NCBI GenBank assembly: GCA_020444065.1 | Contig: JAHLLQ010000001.1 | Coordinates: 186,001 to 250,000, forward strand | Direction: 5' to 3' | Length of the DNA: 64,000 bases | Source: a bacterium | Lineage (GTDB): Bacteria > Sumerlaeota > Sumerlaeia > SLMS01 > JAHLLQ01 | Part shown: positions 1 through 8,281 of the stretch, in pieces | Numbering within the stretch: the stretch's first letter is position 1 | Layout: every line of letters starts with the position of its first letter | Notes under the pieces: generated by a model | What the model was told of the DNA's origin: nothing | Databases searched by the model: none | The model's input: the letters and a program-made list of their open reading frames with translations, nothing else | Translations under genes and position numbers: made by a program

Positions 1-810
1 AATCCGCGCCCAACCCTCAGGCCCTTGGCTGATTAACGAGACTTCCTTCTCGCGTCCACTGAAGTGCTCGGGATTCGCGATGTAGTCGATGCCGAGCGGA
101 AGAAAAACAATGATCGCGGCCAGAATCCCCGCAACGGATGCGCGCCGGCTGCAGTGGGCGCCATCTACTTTGAGCTTCCAGACAATTCCAAGAACGATCC
201 CAATCAGCGCAGCAACGACAAACAGTCGCATCGACAGGTACGTGTACAGCGACAGACTGAGCAGGGCTCCCGTAGCAATCGCATCGAGGAGCTTGCGCTT
301 CCTGATTGTCCGATACAGAAAGCCTGTGATCAGCGCCGCAAAGAACGGCGTCAGAATCGTTCGGAAAGCCAGGCGGGAGAAATGAACATGCCAACGCATG
401 AACGAGAACACACAAGCAGTGGTGAGCGCATCCCGCGGCCCCATGAATTGTCGCGACATCCACCAGACCGCCGGGATTGTCAGCGTGCCGATCGCTGCGC
501 TGACGGCTCGAATTGCCGTCGCATTGGGCCCGCCGACCAGAATGCCGATCGCCTCGAGATACATGTACAGCGGCTCGCGGGGGTGCCCTTCCGTCATGAA
601 GAAGATCGGGAATCCATGACCGTGAATGACCCCCCATGCATCGAGTCCATTGATCGCCTCGTCGTACCACAAGCCCGGCGGCAGGACATCAAGATGCCAG
701 AAACGCAGGAGCCCTCCCACGAGTGTGATCACAGCAAGCGCGATCCACTCCCAACGGGCGATCGGGGGCGGTGTGGCGGTTGGCGAATTTCGTGGCTCGT
801 CCGTCTTCAT
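1..810 (-). CDS. GT39-type integral membrane glycosyltransferase (C-terminal part outside window)
   Basis: Translating the minus strand from an ATG at 810 gives an open frame to the window edge (270 codons, no stop), so the C-terminal half lies outside. After a short Pro-rich cytoplasmic N-terminus comes a first membrane helix followed by LRFWHLDVLPPGLWYDEA (about residues 33-50). This is the first-loop pattern of the ArnT/PMT (GT39) superfamily, where the acidic residue after the first helix is catalytic. A second loop reads GHPREPLYMY, also typical. Several hydrophobic helices follow. Family members transfer a sugar from a polyprenyl-phosphate carrier at the outer face of the inner membrane. 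The substrate cannot be told. An in-frame GTG lies just upstream of the chosen ATG and I see no strong ribosome-binding site. It lies 52 bases downstream of the repeat surface protein and may be cotranscribed with it. Other reading frames here are shadows. Confidence 0.82.
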   Translation of the reverse strand, partial: MKTDEPRNSPTATPPPIARWEWIALAVITLVGGLLRFWHLDVLPPGLWYDEAINGLDAWGVIHGHGFPIFFMTEGHPREPLYMYLEAIGILVGGPNATAIRAVSAAIGTLTIPAVWWMSRQFMGPRDALTTACVFSFMRWHVHFSRLAFRTILTPFFAALITGFLYRTIRKRKLLDAIATGALLSLSLYTYLSMRLFVVAALIGIVLGIVWKLKVDGAHCSRRASVAGILAAIIVFLPLGIDYIANPEHFSGREKEVSLISQGPEGWARI

Positions 811-862
811 GCCCGGCACTATGAGGAGACGGGCGAACGAGGGAAATCGGAAATGTGAGAGG

Positions 863-3800
863 TCAGTGCAAACTTGCGCGGTAACTCTGCAACGCAGCGT
901 TCAGTTCGTCGATTGTAATGATCCCATTCCCATCCAGGTCGGAGGACAGTGGAGCAGAACGAAGACCGCGAAATGCCAGAACGGTTTGATTGAACTCTGA
1001 GAGCACGACTTCTCCGTCACCATTCTGATCTCCGGCCAAAGCTGCAATCAAAGTGAGTCTCGTCGCCCCATAGGATGGAATCAGGTAGAGATTCCCACCA
1101 AGATTGCTCCCGAGGATGCTGGAATGAGAGCCCGAGTGGGAGCTGTACGTTGCGACCGTGAATTCATCGCCTGAAGCTGGCACGAAGCCATCGATGACTT
1201 GGACATGCAGGTTTCCGGCGAAGCCCGCGTTCCCTGTGATTGCCATCAAGTCGTGCTCGAGCCCGGGAACGTAGCCGCCGATCTCGATTTCGAGTGCCGA
1301 CGCTGCAGTTTCCGAGTAATCCCCGTCCACTGTCAGAGTTCCCGCTGACAAGCCTGGCGCCGCAGTTCCTCCTGCAAGCTCGAGAGTTCCCTGGACATTA
1401 CCATTCCCGCCAATTGTGCCGCCTTGGATCAGGAGGCTTCCAGCAGGAGCGACCACAGCCCCTTCCACGAGCATCGAACCTGATTCTTGAGTGGCTCCAG
1501 CCCCGACAAACTCAAGGACTCCGGCGGAAGAGACCTGCAGCACGCCCGCGTTCACGAATCCTTCAGCGCCCGGCTGAACGGTCATCGTCCCCCAATCGAC
1601 GACGATCTGCCCTTCGTTCCGGAAGCCGCCCGCACCATGAAGGATTGCCCCGTTGCCCTGGATCCGATGAGAGGATGACTGAGTCAGGATGGCTCCAGGG
1701 GCGGCATCAATGCTCATGCCTCCGTCCATCAGGATTTCTCCGAGGCCATCGAGCGTTTGAGTCGCGTTTGCCAGCGTCAAACCCGTGAGTCCGGACATCA
1801 TCAGTGTGCCATTGTTTGTAACGCCACCATCGAGAACCAGCGTTCCCCCATCCGGGACTTCATTGGTGATCTCCAGTGCTACGGAGTTGAGAGTTGCGCT
1901 CGTGAACCGGCCTCCATTGGCGATCACACCTCCTGCAACGATAGCATAGATATTAGCCGGCCCATCGATAGTTCCCGAGTTGTTATCGATGGTGCCCTCC
2001 ACGGAGAGGGCATCGGAACCGGAGGCAGTAATCAAACCCCGGTTTATTCCACCTAACACACGCAATGGTGCTCCGGGCCAATCGCCTTGGATCAGGCCGA
2101 AGTTCCTTATGCCTCGAATCTCGGAGTAGTTTCCTCCCCGAATCGTGTGACTCGCTGTGTTGAACAGAGGGGCCGTGTTCGCATCGAGGATGGCGCCATC
2201 CAGAATAAGTTCTCCCGGACCTGACAGCACTGTTGAACTGCTCGTTGCGATCGTGGCGCCAAAGGCCTGAAGGGTTCCGTTATTCACCAGGTCCCCGTCC
2301 AAAATCAACGAATCGCCCGGCTGCGCTTCCGTGAAGACTTCCAGCGTCACATCGCGGACAACAGCATTCTGGAAACGAACTCCATTGGACAAGGTCCCGC
2401 CCGTCAGATCTCCAAGCGCTACAGCCGAGCCATCAACTACGCCACCTGTGTTGTCGATGACGCCCTCGAGAGTAAGCGCGTTCGATGCCATGCACTGAAT
2501 GACTCCCTCGTTCGTCCCACCGATCATTCGCAAAGGGCTCCCCGGCCACTCGCCCGAAATGGTTCCGAGATTCCGAAGATCTCGCAGTTCGGCGAGATTT
2601 CCCCCACGGATTGTGTGTCCGGGGCCGTTGAATAATGGCGCGGCGGTTCCATCGATGATCGTCCCATCGGTTATCAGCTCGCCGATTCCCAGAAGTTGGC
2701 TTGTTGTACTGCTGGCGATGGTGGCATTGAAAGCCTGCAGTGTTCCGTTGTTCGTTACTTCGCCATCGAGTGTCAGGTGATCCCCAGGCTGCATCTCGGT
2801 AAATACTTCAAGGGTCACATCGCGAATGACCGCGTCTTGAAAGCGGACCCCATTGCTCAATGTTCCCCCCGTGATGCTGCCCAATGCCACAGCGGGACCA
2901 TCGATCGCCCCGCCGGTATTTGTGATGCTCCCTTCGAGCGTCAGTGAGTTCGAACCAGAAGATTGAAAAACTCCTACGTTCGACCCGCCGATGACTCGCA
3001 GAGGCGATCCCGGCCACTCGCCGGCAATTGTCCCCTGATTGTAAACGTTATGTGCCTCGGCGAGGTTGCCCCCGCGAATCGTGTGAGTCGGGCCGTTGGT
3101 CAAGGGGGCGGAAGTTCCATCGAGAGTCGCCCCATCCAGAATGAACTCGCCTGGACCTGAGAGCAGAGCCGTGCCACTCGTGGCGATGGTCATGCCGAAT
3201 GCCTGGAGAGTACCATTGTTCGTGACTTGGCCATCGAGAGTGAGTTGGTCGCCAGGTTGCCCTTCAGTAAAAACCTCCAGGGTCACATCTCGAATGACGG
3301 AATTCTGAAACCTGACGCCATTGGCAAGCGTTCCGCCGGTGATATCTGCCAGCGAAACGACTGTGCCCTCGATCACACCGCCAGTATTATCGATTGTCCC
3401 TTCCAAAGAGACCGCGTTTATGGAATTGGAGAGAATGGTCCCTTGGTTGACACCACCAATAAAGCGAAGAGGATCGCCCGGGTTCTCCCCTGCAACTTGT
3501 CCCAGGTTGTGGAGATTGCGCAACTCAGTGCCGAGCCCACCTCGCATCGTGTGGCTGGGTCCATTAACGAATGGTGCAGAAGTCCCATCGAGCACTGCGC
3601 TGTCGAGATAAAACTCGCCGGAGCCAGACACGATCGAGGAACTTGCGGCATCGATGAACCCTTGAAAGACCTGCAACGTTCCGTTGTTGGTGATGTCGCC
3701 ATCCAGATGCAGCGTATCTCCGGGGTTGAGTTGATTGTAGACTTCCAGCGAAACGCCACGAATTGTGGAATCCTGAAAGCGCGCGCCGTTCGAGATATCA

Positions 3801-4486
3801 CCGCCAGTGATATCTGCAGTCGAGACCGCGTTTCCATCGATCACTCCACCCGTGTTGTCGATCGTGCCTTCGAGTGAGATCTGCCCCCCGGATGAGGCCT
3901 GAATGAGCCCCTGGTTCGCTCCACCGTTCACTCGCAGAGCGCCGGGCGATTCGCCGACGATCTCACCGAGATTCGTCGGCTTCCGAACTTCCGCGCTGTC
4001 GCTTCCGCGAATCGTCTGACTAGCCCCGATCGTCCAAGATGTTCCGCCGGTTGCCGCGAGAACGGAGGATTGGGAGAGGCTGATCTGCCCTGTACCATGG
4101 ATGGTGCTGCCACTTGACACTTCCAAGATTGCGGGACTGGCGCCGCCAGGCAGGTCGACCGAACCATCATTCGTGAACGAGTCGGAGACGATGCTCAGTA
4201 CCGATCCGGCGCCTATCTGAAGCGAATCCCCCGCGCCCACGTCCAGCCCATCGATCGTGTAGGACCCGGACAATACCGCAAGAGCATTCGTGCCTGGATT
4301 CGCATCGATGATGGCCAAACAGGTCGTTGATGGATTATTGTCAGGGATAACGGCCGGGGACCAACTGGAGGGAGCCCCCCACCCATTGTCGGCGATCCAC
4401 GTGACACTGATCTGGCCCCCTTGAGAATCGGAGGAAACAGCGAGCAGCGCCCCTACTAAAAGGACGATGGGAAACCAGCGTCTCAT
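863..4486 (-). CDS. Large secreted repeat protein (adhesin/beta-helix type) with EF-hand-like C-terminal tail
   Basis: A 1207-residue exported protein. The start is the ATG at 4486 (MRRWFPIVLLVG), preceded by GGGGAG at good spacing; an in-frame ATG at 4519 would put extra residues ahead of the signal peptide. The signal peptide covers about residues 1-25. The body, roughly residues 150-980, is rich in G, N, T and V and built of units recurring every 156 residues, each containing LEGTIDNTGGVIDG, NGVRFQ, PGD.LTLDG and NNGTLQ. This composition suggests a right-handed beta-helix like those of adhesins and polymorphic outer-membrane proteins. The last ~55 residues hold two EF-hand-like loops (GDQNGDGEVVLSEF and SDLDGNGIITIDEL), matching the tails of four other exported proteins in the window. 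There are no catalytic motifs that I recognise. A role in adhesion or as a surface layer is inference. Confidence 0.85.
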   Translation of the reverse strand: MRRWFPIVLLVGALLAVSSDSQGGQISVTWIADNGWGAPSSWSPAVIPDNNPSTTCLAIIDANPGTNALAVLSGSYTIDGLDVGAGDSLQIGAGSVLSIVSDSFTNDGSVDLPGGASPAILEVSSGSTIHGTGQISLSQSSVLAATGGTSWTIGASQTIRGSDSAEVRKPTNLGEIVGESPGALRVNGGANQGLIQASSGGQISLEGTIDNTGGVIDGNAVSTADITGGDISNGARFQDSTIRGVSLEVYNQLNPGDTLHLDGDITNNGTLQVFQGFIDAASSSIVSGSGEFYLDSAVLDGTSAPFVNGPSHTMRGGLGTELRNLHNLGQVAGENPGDPLRFIGGVNQGTILSNSINAVSLEGTIDNTGGVIEGTVVSLADITGGTLANGVRFQNSVIRDVTLEVFTEGQPGDQLTLDGQVTNNGTLQAFGMTIATSGTALLSGPGEFILDGATLDGTSAPLTNGPTHTIRGGNLAEAHNVYNQGTIAGEWPGSPLRVIGGSNVGVFQSSGSNSLTLEGSITNTGGAIDGPAVALGSITGGTLSNGVRFQDAVIRDVTLEVFTEMQPGDHLTLDGEVTNNGTLQAFNATIASSTTSQLLGIGELITDGTIIDGTAAPLFNGPGHTIRGGNLAELRDLRNLGTISGEWPGSPLRMIGGTNEGVIQCMASNALTLEGVIDNTGGVVDGSAVALGDLTGGTLSNGVRFQNAVVRDVTLEVFTEAQPGDSLILDGDLVNNGTLQAFGATIATSSSTVLSGPGELILDGAILDANTAPLFNTASHTIRGGNYSEIRGIRNFGLIQGDWPGAPLRVLGGINRGLITASGSDALSVEGTIDNNSGTIDGPANIYAIVAGGVIANGGRFTSATLNSVALEITNEVPDGGTLVLDGGVTNNGTLMMSGLTGLTLANATQTLDGLGEILMDGGMSIDAAPGAILTQSSSHRIQGNGAILHGAGGFRNEGQIVVDWGTMTVQPGAEGFVNAGVLQVSSAGVLEFVGAGATQESGSMLVEGAVVAPAGSLLIQGGTIGGNGNVQGTLELAGGTAAPGLSAGTLTVDGDYSETAASALEIEIGGYVPGLEHDLMAITGNAGFAGNLHVQVIDGFVPASGDEFTVATYSSHSGSHSSILGSNLGGNLYLIPSYGATRLTLIAALAGDQNGDGEVVLSEFNQTVLAFRGLRSAPLSSDLDGNGIITIDELNAALQSYRASLH
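1560..4030 (-). repeat. Tandem 468-bp (156-codon) coding repeats
   Basis: The segment encoding ID/TNTGG recurs at 3839, 3371, 2903, 2435 and 1967, a spacing of exactly 468 bases each time. The three central units are the most similar. A partial unit lies before the first landmark (near 4026) and the last unit decays toward 1560. The units differ at many synonymous positions, so they are not a very recent expansion, yet no indel has broken the period. Outer boundaries are approximate. Confidence 0.88.
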
Positions 4487-4671
4487 CTCAATCTCCCCAA
4501 ACGCGAGAATGGTCGACAATGAAAGTTCGCGGAAATGAATAACGCGGTGTCGAATCTACGCCCCCTCTTCCGTGCTACAATGGGAATCTGGGAATTCATC
4601 GCGTCATCGGCCTGGAGGGCAGTATGATTGATCGGGAATCGGCAAAATCCTCGTTCTCCCCCACTTTGGCC

Positions 4672-4701
4672 TTGCCCGAGCCCGGGGGAGGTCACTATAG
4701 A
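4672..4701 (+). promoter_or_regulatory. Candidate promoter of tRNA-Val
   Basis: TTGCCC (4672-4677) and TATAGA (4696-4701) are separated by 18 bases and lie 16 bases upstream of the tRNA. The match to sigma-70-type boxes is fair. No direct evidence is available. Confidence 0.4.
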
Positions 4702-4717
4702 TTCCCCTCGTTTCGGG

Positions 4718-4794
4718 GGGTGGTTAGCTCAGTTGGTTAGAGCGCCGGCCTCACATGCCGGAGGTCACAAGTTCGACTCTTGTACCACCCACCA
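4718..4794 (+). tRNA. tRNA-Val (anticodon CAC)
   Basis: A full cloverleaf can be folded by eye: acceptor GGGTGGT/ACCACCC, D arm GCTC/GAGC with an AGTTGGTTA loop, anticodon stem CCGGC/GCCGG with loop CTCACAT, and T arm ACAAG/CTTGT with TTCGACT. The anticodon CAC reads GUG valine codons. The discriminator A at 4791 is followed by an encoded CCA (4792-4794). A rho-independent terminator follows. Confidence 0.97.
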
Positions 4795-4806
4795 CCGAGC
4801 TTTCCA

Positions 4807-4836
4807 GGGCCTCTCCTCCGCGAGAGGCCCTTTTTT
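4807..4836 (+). terminator. Rho-independent terminator after tRNA-Val
   Basis: GGGCCTCTC pairs with GAGAGGCCC around a 6-base loop and is followed by six T residues (4831-4836). It separates the tRNA from the yjbQ operon. Confidence 0.9.
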
Positions 4837-4862
4837 CGATTTCGACGGCAGAGGATCACGTT

Positions 4863-5270
4863 ATGGTCAAACGAATCAGCGTCAAGGGCTCCGGACAGGG
4901 GCTGCATGAGTTCACCGGCCAGGTCGCGGCAGTCGTGCACGAGTCCGGCATCAGCGAAGGGCTCTGCACGGTCATGGTGCAGCATACATCCGCCAGCCTG
5001 ACGATTCAGGAGAATGCCGATCCGTCCGCCCGCCACGATCTGGAGAATTGGCTCAACCGACTGGTGATGGAAGACGATCCGCTCTATACGCACACGATGG
5101 AAGGGCCGGACGACATGCCGTCGCACATCAAGGCCGCTTTGACATCCACGACGCTGTCGATCCCGGTGTTGGGCGGGCGACTTGCGCTCGGCACTTGGCA
5201 GGGAATCTATCTGTGGGAACATCGGCGGAGAAGCGGATCGCGAAACATCGTCATTCACGTGGGCGAGTAA
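4863..5270 (+). CDS. yjbQ: YjbQ/UPF0047 family protein (secondary thiamine-phosphate synthase-type)
   Basis: A 135-residue protein covering the whole YjbQ family. The ATG at 4863 has AGAGG at proper spacing; the open frame continues upstream into the terminator and tRNA, which excludes earlier starts. Family signatures are QHTSASLTIQENADP (residues 40-54), HIKAAL (88-93) and LGTWQGIYLWEHR (109-121). The conserved His and Glu form the trimer's putative active site. Members have weak thiamine-phosphate synthase activity in genetic tests, but the physiological role is unsettled. The gene ends one base before the TTG start of hyuA, so it probably heads that operon. A functional link with hydantoinase/oxoprolinase genes is not obvious. 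Confidence 0.93.
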   Translation: MVKRISVKGSGQGLHEFTGQVAAVVHESGISEGLCTVMVQHTSASLTIQENADPSARHDLENWLNRLVMEDDPLYTHTMEGPDDMPSHIKAALTSTTLSIPVLGGRLALGTWQGIYLWEHRRRSGSRNIVIHVGE

Positions 5271-5271
5271 C

Positions 5272-7473
5272 TTGACCGAACAGAACTCGTGCTGGAGTGT
5301 TTGGGTCGATACTGGCGGAACCTTCACGGACTGCCTGGCTATCGCGCCGTCCGGCGAAGTCCGCCGGGCAAAGGTCCTGAGTAGCAGCGCGCTGCGCGGC
5401 CGTGTGACGGAGGTTCTCGAAGGCGGGCGCTATCGTGTCGAAGGACTGGCCGGCCTGCCGAAGGATCTTCCAGTTGGGTTCACTTGCGCGCGGTTGGATG
5501 AATCAGCTTTAGCAGCGCGCGTCTCCGGATTTGATCCGAATGAAAGCGAGCTTTCTATCGACGGCCCGCTTGAGCTGAAGCCTGGGGATGCCTTCGAACT
5601 GTGCTCCCCGGACGAAGCCCCCATCCTGGCCACTCGTGTCGCTCTGGGGGTTGCCGCAAACGGATCCATTCCCTCCTTTACGCTTCGCCTGGCGACGACT
5701 CGCGGTACAAACGCGCTGCTCGAACGGCGCGGTTCTCCACCCGCGCTCTTCATCACACGTGGCTTTGGCGACTTGCTGCGAATTGGCACACAGCAACGTC
5801 CCGACTTGTTTGCCTTGGAGATCAAGAAGCCGGCGCCGCTGTACGCAGAGGCAATTGAGATCGAAGAGCGCCTGGCGGCTGACGGTTCTGTTCTGCAGCA
5901 TTTGGATGTCGAAGCCCTTGATGACTCCATCAAGAGATTACTCCACGCAGGAATCGAATCCGCGGCAGTGGCTCTGTTGCATAGTCATCGCAACAGCACG
6001 CACGAGCGTACGCTGGCAGATCGCCTGCGTAAGCGTGGCTTTCGATACGTCTGCGCGTCGAGCGATCTGGCTGAACAGATTGGCATTCTCGGGCGCGCTC
6101 AGACGGCTGTTGTGAATGCCTACCTCTCGCCTGTGATCGATGCCTATCTGCAGAACGTTGCTAGCCAGGCGGGACCCGGCCTTCGCACTCTGCATGTTAT
6201 GACCAGTGCAGGCGGTCTGGTTCAGCCCAAGGATTATCGTGCGAAAGACAGTCTGCTCAGCGGGCCGGCGGGCGGGGTTGCGGGAATCGCAAGTGCCGGA
6301 ACGAAATCGGGGTTCACAAGACTGATCGGCTTCGACATGGGCGGTACGAGCACCGACGTGTCGCGCTGGGACGGCGACTTCGAGTACATCTTCGAGCACG
6401 ACGTCGGCGACGCACACCTTGTAGCGCCCGCGCTTGCAATCGAGACAGTTGCGGCCGGCGGCGGATCCGTTTGTCAATTCGATGGCGAGAGGTTACGAGT
6501 CGGTCCGGAAAGCACCGGCGCGTCGCCGGGTCCTGCGTGCTATGGCGCAGGCGGGCCGCTGTCTCTGACCGACGTGAACTTGCTGCTCGGACGATTGAAT
6601 CCTGCGGCCTTCGAAATTCCGATCTTCCCGGACGACGCCCAGCAGCGGCTCGAAGAGACACTCCGCGCGCTGTGCGAACGTACCGGAACGACGATGTCGG
6701 AAAGAGAACTTCTCGAGGGTTTCCTGGCGATCGCAAACGAGCGCATGGCGGAAGCGATTCGCCGTGTCTCCGTCCGAAAGGGCTACGACCCGCGCGATCA
6801 CACGCTGGTCGCATTCGGCGGGGCAGGTGCACAGCATGCCTGTGGCGTTGCAGAACTTCTTGGCATTACCACGATCCTCGTTCCCGAAGACGCCGGCCTT
6901 CTGAGTGCGGTTGGTCTGGGTCATGCCATGATTGAACGGTTTGCAGAACGCTCAGTCCTTGCTCCACTTGCAGACATCGTGGAATCAATCACTACCTGGC
7001 TGGACGACTTGGCAGAAGAGGCGATGAAAGCCCTCCAATGCGAGGGGCTCGTGCGCGATCGCATTGTCATCCGCCGGCGCATCGCCAACGTACGATTCGC
7101 CGGTCAAGACGCGACGCTCGCAATCGAATTGGATGATCCCAGTGACCTTCAGAAGGACTTTGAACGCCGCTACGAGGCTCTCTACGGCTATCGCCCGGAG
7201 TCGCGCCCGCTGGAGGTCGTTTCTCTCCGGTTGGTGGTGTCCGAGCGACCGCGTACTGAAGTACAGAACGCAACAGTTCCAATTGCATACATGCCAAAGC
7301 CGGCAGGGAGCGTCGGCGAAGTTCCGACGTATCGCCGTAGCGAGCTGCGAGCAGGAGCGCAAGTTATCGGTCCTGCCTTGATCTTCGAAGCACACAGCGC
7401 CACCGTCGTCGAATCGGGCTGGACTGCGAGCATCGACGCGGTAAGAGCCATCGTTCTGAGGAGAGAACCATGA
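5272..7473 (+). CDS. hyuA: Hydantoinase/oxoprolinase alpha subunit (HyuA-type)
   Basis: 733 residues from a TTG at 5272, chosen because the family's N-terminal nucleotide-binding loop VDTGGTFTD begins about 15 residues later and a GGGCGAG sequence precedes it. The only upstream in-frame ATG (5182) lies inside yjbQ. Other family motifs: TRGTNALLERRG, GPAGGV, a second phosphate loop GFDMGGTSTDVS (~residues 353-364) and AFGGAGAQHA near residue 520. These ASKHA-fold subunits, with HyuB, cleave cyclic amides such as 5-oxoproline or N-methylhydantoin using ATP. Some relatives are acetone or acetophenone carboxylases, so the substrate is uncertain. The stop overlaps the SDR start (ATGA), which indicates translational coupling. 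It acts in the cytoplasm. Confidence 0.92.
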   Translation: MTEQNSCWSVWVDTGGTFTDCLAIAPSGEVRRAKVLSSSALRGRVTEVLEGGRYRVEGLAGLPKDLPVGFTCARLDESALAARVSGFDPNESELSIDGPLELKPGDAFELCSPDEAPILATRVALGVAANGSIPSFTLRLATTRGTNALLERRGSPPALFITRGFGDLLRIGTQQRPDLFALEIKKPAPLYAEAIEIEERLAADGSVLQHLDVEALDDSIKRLLHAGIESAAVALLHSHRNSTHERTLADRLRKRGFRYVCASSDLAEQIGILGRAQTAVVNAYLSPVIDAYLQNVASQAGPGLRTLHVMTSAGGLVQPKDYRAKDSLLSGPAGGVAGIASAGTKSGFTRLIGFDMGGTSTDVSRWDGDFEYIFEHDVGDAHLVAPALAIETVAAGGGSVCQFDGERLRVGPESTGASPGPACYGAGGPLSLTDVNLLLGRLNPAAFEIPIFPDDAQQRLEETLRALCERTGTTMSERELLEGFLAIANERMAEAIRRVSVRKGYDPRDHTLVAFGGAGAQHACGVAELLGITTILVPEDAGLLSAVGLGHAMIERFAERSVLAPLADIVESITTWLDDLAEEAMKALQCEGLVRDRIVIRRRIANVRFAGQDATLAIELDDPSDLQKDFERRYEALYGYRPESRPLEVVSLRLVVSERPRTEVQNATVPIAYMPKPAGSVGEVPTYRRSELRAGAQVIGPALIFEAHSATVVESGWTASIDAVRAIVLRREP

Positions 7474-8279
7474 CGCGAAGCAGCAAGGCTCGCAGACAAC
7501 GCATTGCGCTCATCACGGGTGCATCGGCCGGATTCGGTGCGGAATTTGCGCGGCAACTCGCGGCTGACGGCTACCACCTGATTCTCACCGCCAGGCGACG
7601 TCACCGACTCAAGGAACTCGGGGATGAACTGCATGCGAAGTATGGAGTCCGCGTGCTGATCGAGACAGCCGATCTGGCAGAGCCAGGGGGCGTGGACAAG
7701 CTGCTGCGATTCCTGGATGAGAAACGGATCGTGCCAACGCTTTTTGTCAATAACGCAGGCTTTGGTTTTCACGGGGCGATCGTCGAGAATACAAATGAAG
7801 CCACGCGAGCCATGCTGCATGTAAACATCGTCGCCGCTACGTTGTTGGCCCGATCCATTGCCGAGCGAATGCTCGCGCGCGGGCGTGGAGGTATCATCAA
7901 CCTCGCGTCGCTGGCGGCGTACCAGCCTTGTCCCTACACCGGCGTTTATGGTGCGACGAAGTCTTACCTCTATATGTTCTCCGAATCGCTGCGCGAAGAA
8001 CTGCATGGAACTCCGATTCGCGTGATGGCGCTGTGTCCGGGCATGACAAGGACAGAGTTCCACCTGAACGCCGGGCCGCCGTATCGAATGCAGCAGGAAA
8101 GCCTTTTTGCGGATGTGGGCGACACCGTTCGCGAATGCCTTTTAGTATATCGTCGCGGCAAGAGCGTCTACGTTCCTGGCTGGAAGAACCGGGCCGCGAT
8201 CCAGATCCAACGATTCGTTCCTCGCTCATGGGTCACGCGGCTGGCGGCTTGGGTATTAGCCCCGATCGGAGAGAAATAG
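7470..8279 (+). CDS. Short-chain dehydrogenase/reductase (SDR)
   Basis: A 269-residue classical SDR. The cofactor loop TGASAGFG is at residues 16-23, NNAG at 94-97, and the catalytic Ser147, Tyr160 and Lys164 sit in NLAS...YGATK. RR residues after the second strand (ILTARRR) favour NADP(H). The closest general type is the DltE/YqjQ-like SDR group of unknown substrate. It sits between hyuA (4-base overlap) and hyuB (two bases apart), so the three are almost certainly one transcript. A reductive or oxidative step on a ketone, alcohol or cyclic-amide-derived metabolite in the same pathway is inference. Confidence 0.92.
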   Translation: MTRSSKARRQRIALITGASAGFGAEFARQLAADGYHLILTARRRHRLKELGDELHAKYGVRVLIETADLAEPGGVDKLLRFLDEKRIVPTLFVNNAGFGFHGAIVENTNEATRAMLHVNIVAATLLARSIAERMLARGRGGIINLASLAAYQPCPYTGVYGATKSYLYMFSESLREELHGTPIRVMALCPGMTRTEFHLNAGPPYRMQQESLFADVGDTVRECLLVYRRGKSVYVPGWKNRAAIQIQRFVPRSWVTRLAAWVLAPIGEK

Positions 8280-8281
8280 TC

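Noticed and set aside
64-858. 264-codon open frame on the plus strand and a 217-codon minus frame (17-670)
   Set aside because: The third frame (minus, from 810) gives a clean GT39-like membrane protein, so both are shadows.
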